A stretch of 64,000 nucleotides of DNA from Pseudorasbora parva (taxonomy: Eukaryota > Chordata > Actinopteri > Cypriniformes > Gobionidae). The notes under the pieces are model-generated. The model was not told the DNA's origin, ran no database searches, and saw only the letters and a list, made by a program, of their open reading frames with translations. This document shows positions 59,449 to 64,000 of this stretch, piece after piece (position 1 is the first letter of the stretch; every line of letters begins with the position of its first letter). The DNA is taken from positions 50,413,538 to 50,477,537 of the forward strand of contig NC_090174.1 in assembly GCF_024679245.1 (NCBI RefSeq), read 5' to 3'. The position numbers were made by a program, and so were the translations under genes.

Positions 59449-60016
59449 TTAAAGGGGTGGTTCAGTGTTTTTTTTTTTCTTTTTTTTTTTTTTTTTCTAG
59501 GCTTGGTTGTGTTTATGGGGTGCAGTATAACATGTCTTGATAGTCGTCTTTTTTTTTTAAACGCTGTATTTTTCTTATATTTCACCTTTATTCAACACCG
59601 CTGTCTCCACTGTCCTTTGAACAGCTCGTTTGCTTCCTGCTTCTATGAAGCCCATCCCTCCGAAAAAAGCAATGGTCTTAGATTGGTCAGATGGCCAAAT
59701 GTAGTTTCATGTATTTTGATTGGCTGAAGTGCCAAGCACAGGCTGTCTGGAAACACCACCCCCCTTTACCATAACGGGCAGAAGTCACATCTGCGGAGAC
59801 TAGCAAGGCTTTATGTCACCAACCCGGAAAGAAGTTTGTTGGAGTCCAAACCGGACTTTTTTGTAGGCAATAAACTGCCATAACTTTAAAAGACAATATC
59901 TCCGTTTGCATTGAACTTTCAGCACTGTAACTTTGCAGATACTGTTTATGTTCAAGCAGCAACATTACACACTAACTAAAGTTAAAAATTGAAATAGCAT
60001 GCAACCACCCCTTTAA
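59449..60016. mobile_element. TTAA-ended non-autonomous DNA transposon, copy 2
   Basis: Tips TTAAAGGGGTGGTTCAG and, from the right, TTAAAGGGGTGGTTGCATGC, with TTAA at both ends. The interior matches 1384-1993. A T-rich run at 59469-59499 is expanded here. Confidence 0.8.
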
Positions 60017-60039
60017 AGGGACAGAAAATGCACACAAAA

Positions 60040-60310
60040 TGTACACCAGCTATCAAACGTTTGGGGTCGGTTTTGATGTTTTTGAAAGCCTCATTGCTCA
60101 CAAAAGGCTACTGGAATAAAATTATGAAATATTATTATTTAAAATCAAATGTTTGCTATTTTTATGCATTTTAAATAGTAATTGCTTCCTTTAATAGAAC
60201 TGAATTTTCAGTAGCCATTACTCCAGTCTTCAGTATCACATGATCCTTCAGAGATGAATCTAATGGGCTGATTTTATGCTCAAGAAATATTTATTATTGT
60301 CAACATTATA
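60040..60310 (+). repeat. Cyprinid interspersed repeat, plus orientation
   Basis: 'tcaaacgtttggggtcggtt', 'attactccagtcttcagta' and 'cacatgatccttcagagatg' form the characteristic block. Partial inverse copies are at 24160, 45235 and 62080. Confidence 0.72.
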
Positions 60311-61890
60311 AACAAATTCATTGGAGCAAAATTCATGGGTGTGGAGTGATGTGCATGCAAGATATTTAAGGTGTTTCAACTGTCCCTCTGTTCCAACTGT
60401 ACACGGTGTACCCAACTGCAGGGAGTCATGTGAAAACATAAATTAATTATGCATGGGTCTGCACTAAGCATGGACAAGTTTGTAAAAGGACTGCCAGTGC
60501 TGGGTAAACGTAAAGATGACGATGAACTACCAAAACAACTAAAACCAACTAATTAAATTCAGTGATGCTTTTTACACTGGACGTGGCGCGACACAACCAC
60601 AAATCCCCGATAGTAAACTGATGCCTTGTTCTATTTCTGACGTGCACAAATACCAAATGGATTTGCAAAGTTTGCTTTGTCACATCCAGAAGACTGGAAC
60701 CTCAATACGGCCGTCACATCCGGCGTAGACATCCGTCCTTGGATTCACCAGTACAACGGTGAGTAGAGAAGAGAGACAGTATGAAGCTGAACATGTAAAG
60801 ACTCCACTTACATTATGAACACAAAGAGAAGCCCATTGTAGAAGCCCATGTATTAATTACAGTGATTCAAATAAATCCTCAAGGATTTTGCAAGCAAGGT
60901 CATGTTTGAGAGTGTCTTTATGTAGGTGCATGTGGGGGGGGCTTTGAGAAACTTGATCCATGTAAAATTCATTCCAGGTGTCTTAACTGAAAGAACTGTC
61001 CAGAGAGTGCAACAGCAAAGTGATTAGACACATTCATTTTAAGAAGGCCTGCAATGAGGTCAGCAGCACCCTGGATCACCAACTGAAGAACTGTATTTCT
61101 GCCGACAGCACTCTATAACCAACAGTCTAGAAAATTTCTAGGTCGATTTCAAAGGACCAAACACCACAAAGGCATTTTATAGCTGCGTGTGAAGTGTGTA
61201 TGTGTACCACACCCATGTGTCAGCAGGATTTGGAGAGATTATTGTGGGGCTGGTGCCAACCACCCCACCTCCTCTTCCCCATGGAATGTAGACCAACAAA
61301 TAAAATAGGTGTTGTGTAGTACAACATATAGCTAGGGGTGAGAATTACAGCTCATTGCAGAAACTAAACAGACATGCTTTGCGCTTTTCCAAAAGCTTCA
61401 GGTCAGGACAAAAATCACACAATTAGCGATTATTTTGACCAAAGCTTTGTTATCTCTCTCTCTGGCTCTGTGAAGCGTTAAGGCAGTGGCATTGAGACAG
61501 AAACACAATTGTGCTTTCTGCACTAAACAATGGCTCTTATTTAGCCTGTGGGGTCCAAATGTGTGTTAGCTCATTTACTTTATGTCTGCCAAAAATTCCT
61601 GATATGGATCCTATTACAAAACCAATAAACAGCCAGACAGTGTGCCAGTTCTGGAAGAGCACATGGAGGCGTAGAGAATAAACCTGCCCAAGGCAGCCTG
61701 TTTGTCTCACATGGGCTGCAGGAGCCCGGCGTCTTTGAAAAGTAAATAGCTCTTAAGACCAAACCGAGGTGGTCCTTCTGTATCCTCTAGGAAAAAAGAA
61801 ACTGCCAAATCAAAGAGTAGCACCCAGATACAATAACAAAATAATCCAACGGTAATTTAATCGTTCAACCTCTACTAAACTAAAAAGGTG
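60311..61890. other. Unassigned DNA
   Basis: No genes recognised. A donor-like GTGAGTAG at about 60761 follows a CpG-containing stretch but the frame upstream is not convincing. Confidence 0.4.
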
Positions 61891-62079
61891 TTAAAGGGGT
61901 CATAACATGCTAAATGTAATTAAAAAAAGAGACTAAAAAAACAACGGTTTAAAAAATGACTTTGCAAAAACCATTTAAGAACATAAAAACTGCTTTACAC
62001 AAATGGTATTGCTTTAACTGGGTACATGGCTCAAAAACATTTTTTTGCTGTTGTTTATTTAGTTAGGAGGATGCATTAA
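61891..62079 (+). mobile_element. TTAA-type element, left fragment
   Basis: TTAAAGGGGTCATAACATGC is a typical cyprinid MITE tip. No matching right end is found; the next repeat begins within about 190 bp. Confidence 0.4.
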
Positions 62080-62300
62080 ATTAATAAAAAATGGCAGTAT
62101 CCTGAGAACCAAGTCAGTATGTTAAAATTATTTCTGAAACTGAAGACTGGAGTAATAAAAGACTGGACTGATGAAAATTCAGCTTTGCATTTAAAGGACT
62201 AAATAACATTACAGTTTATTCAATTAGAAAACAATACTTTTCGCATCACTGTTTTCATTGTATTTGTATCAAAAGTCTTGGTCAGCATAATTATACTTTA
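62080..62300 (-). repeat. Cyprinid interspersed repeat fragment, minus orientation
   Basis: 'gaagactggagtaata' and 'ctgatgaaaattcagctttgc' match the inverse of the copy at 60040. A short 'agactgga' duplication is visible at about 62145-62170. Confidence 0.65.
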
Positions 62301-62856
62301 AAACATGTTTTACCTTTCAAAATCACAGGAGACAAAACAGCAAAAACAGCTTTTTTAAAACTCTGGATGATCATGACAATGTTGTTACATACTTCACATT
62401 CAAAAAAAGACCTGTTTAAGCTGCGATGTGATACAGGACGTTAGCAAGGGCCATATAATTACTCCTGTTAAATCCTTTAACTACACCGGTGGTTTCCAAA
62501 CTGGCGTACGCGTACCCCTGGAGGAGGTGACAGAGGGGGTACATGAACAACAGTCTATTAAAACTGAGCATGTATTTCTAACAGGCAAAAATGCTGCTTC
62601 TAGTGTAAAAACAGGAAAATGGTGCCGCAAAAGGTCAAATACATGACACCCAATCAAATTACCCCTCTTTTGTGGTCTGTCTACATCCACACAAGCTGCG
62701 TGCATATGAGAGGTTGTGTGCAGAGAGTATGCCGCTTTAAATCGCACTACATTAGTGCCCTTCTCGACAATGTACCTTTGTAAAAGTGGGGATTCAGCAC
62801 TTACTTGATTGAAGAACAAATATAGCCACAGTGACTGGGCATAAAGATTAGTTTTT
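62301..62856. other. Unassigned DNA with one hAT-like tip
   Basis: 'cggtggtttccaaactggcg' at about 62487, followed by 'tacgcgtacccctggagg', resembles the start of a fish hAT element (CAGTGGTTCTCAAACTGG type). No partner end is seen. The frames at 62428-62646 and 62481-62819 lie across it and are unsupported. Confidence 0.4.
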
Positions 62857-63584
62857 AGTGTTCAAACTTGGCATGTTTGGTTATCAAACCCTGGTGTGAT
62901 TGCTCTGCTTGTGCGGTTCATTTGAATAAGTGTGAACGCCATCCGACCCTGGTGCACACCAAACAAACGGGCAAAGACCGTTGAAAAGATTGGCCTTGGG
63001 CCCGCTTTCAAACGAACTCTGGAGTGGTTCGACTGAAATATGAATGCAACATGCCCCGAAGAGATCTAAATGAACCAAAAACAGGAAGATGAGATCCTAA
63101 AAAAATACAGAATGCTCACGCATACCTCTTTTTTCCTCATCATAGTCGTGATTGTTTCCTTCACAGTTCGGTACAGGCATCAGAACCAAGTCTCCTCACA
63201 GCAGATCTCCGTTTGTGTGTGTGAGACAGAGGTATTCCTGCCGCTTATTTTACTCCTTTACACATTTTATGAGCTCTTTATGAGTTCTCAGCCAGTCAAA
63301 ATACTATGATATTAGACCAGCACACAGCATTGTGTAAACAGCATATAAGACCAGCACACAGCAAACCAAAGCATTGGTTTGGATGTATGCAAATTCAGTC
63401 TCAAAATAGGTAATACATCATAAAAGCTGACCAATTAGGTTGTGAACGTCGCTTTATCGCTTTACCTTTAGGTTCGTTATCTGTATACGTAACGTAACGT
63501 AACCGTATAACGGTTCCGTGTAAAAATGCCAATCGGAGCGAACAGGACTAAACAAACCAAGTGTACTACAAGTGTGAACACACC
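62857..63584 (-). mobile_element. Non-autonomous element with GTTCACAC ends, copy 3
   Basis: Inverted relative to 21319 and 48664: it starts 'agtgttcaaacttggcatgt' and ends 'ctacaagtgtgaacacacc'. Shared internal blocks include 'cgctttcaaacgaactctgg' and 'gtgaacgccatccgaccctg'. Confidence 0.75.
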
Positions 63585-64000
63585 AGACTCTAATTGATAC
63601 AAAATCTTTCATAAAATGTCATTGGGACATAATGACACGTGCCATTAATTGATCCATGTTCTATAATATGTAAAACGGGAACATGAACGGAATATTCTAA
63701 AAGCAACTAATGTAAACACCTTAATCAGAATATTGTCTTATTCAGATTAAAATCAATAATTCGATTACTGCTGTCAATGTAAACGTAATCAATAACACAC
63801 TCATTAAAACAGTGACTTGCACCACCTACTGGTGGTTTTAGTTGAATGTTTATAAGCTTAATTTCCTTTCTTTTTTTTAAGCATCTTTTCATATTACTCT
63901 GTTGAAATTTTTTTTTTTTCATTTAAAACATTATCTCAAAACTTGGCCTTTATAAAAGGTAAACAAAAAAAAAAGGCACTTTAAGGGGGCAAATATTGTC
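63585..64000. other. Unassigned AT-rich DNA at window edge
   Basis: Several A and T homopolymers; no gene or element end recognised. Confidence 0.4.

Overview
The window looks like teleost nuclear DNA, most likely from a cyprinid (carp/danio-type) fish. It is AT-rich, full of short microsatellites, and crowded with DNA-transposon debris: Tc1-like elements, many hAT-type non-autonomous elements and many short elements whose ends begin TTAAAGG. It also holds 3' stumps of a CR1/L2-clade LINE. There are no bacterial signals. I recognise no complete host gene. The only long readable proteins are transposon-derived, and the host-type coding signals are a handful of unproven exon-like segments.

Layout. 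1-10 kb: exon-like segment (1159-1338), TTAA-ended element (1384-1993), GATG microsatellite (2711-2867), element with TAGCCT ends (4042-4536), small hAT MITE (5470-5693), minus-strand exon-like segment (6339-6512), CA tract (7444-7518), hAT element (7689-8339) and an internally inverted repeat (8983-9295). 10-21 kb: large TTAA-bounded element (10499-11940), element sitting inside a TG microsatellite (12184-12547), hAT element (14425-15253), nearly full-length dead Tc1 element (15318-16926) nested in a short element (15255-17232), LINE 3' end (17560-18600), and a long foldback element (18792-20428) interrupted by an 841-bp hAT element with an 8-bp target duplication. 21-34 kb: several more non-autonomous elements with nested insertions, a truncated Tc1 element (25562-26258), a repeat carrying a decayed exon-like open frame (29312-29495), and a transposon remnant split by a 193-bp MITE (32657-32849). 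34-46 kb: 1,557-bp hAT element with a perfect 8-bp target duplication (34275-35831), exon-like segments at 37291-37441 (+), 40448-40484 (-) and 42730-42854 (-), a second TAGCCT element, and a hAT remnant with a BED-finger trace (43367 on). 46-64 kb: second foldback copy with its own nested hAT (46794-48343), an inverted pair of 'AAGCYGGGTGCAC' elements, one split by a LINE tail (51547-52781), a 176-bp GA tract, a reverse-oriented BED-finger hAT remnant, and further TTAA elements.

The mobile elements do not work together as a pathway. They record successive insertions, several datable relative to each other by nesting. The repeat-poor stretches between them, around 22.2-22.8, 24.9-25.3, 26.9-27.1, 30.2-30.5, 53.8-54.1 and 56.6-57.0 kb, have the texture of conserved non-coding or intronic DNA, but that is inference without an alignment. 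I found no convincing new molecular system. The most notable items are the nested insertions with intact target duplications, the exon-like frame inside a short transposon, the microsatellite-embedded element and the unproven exons.
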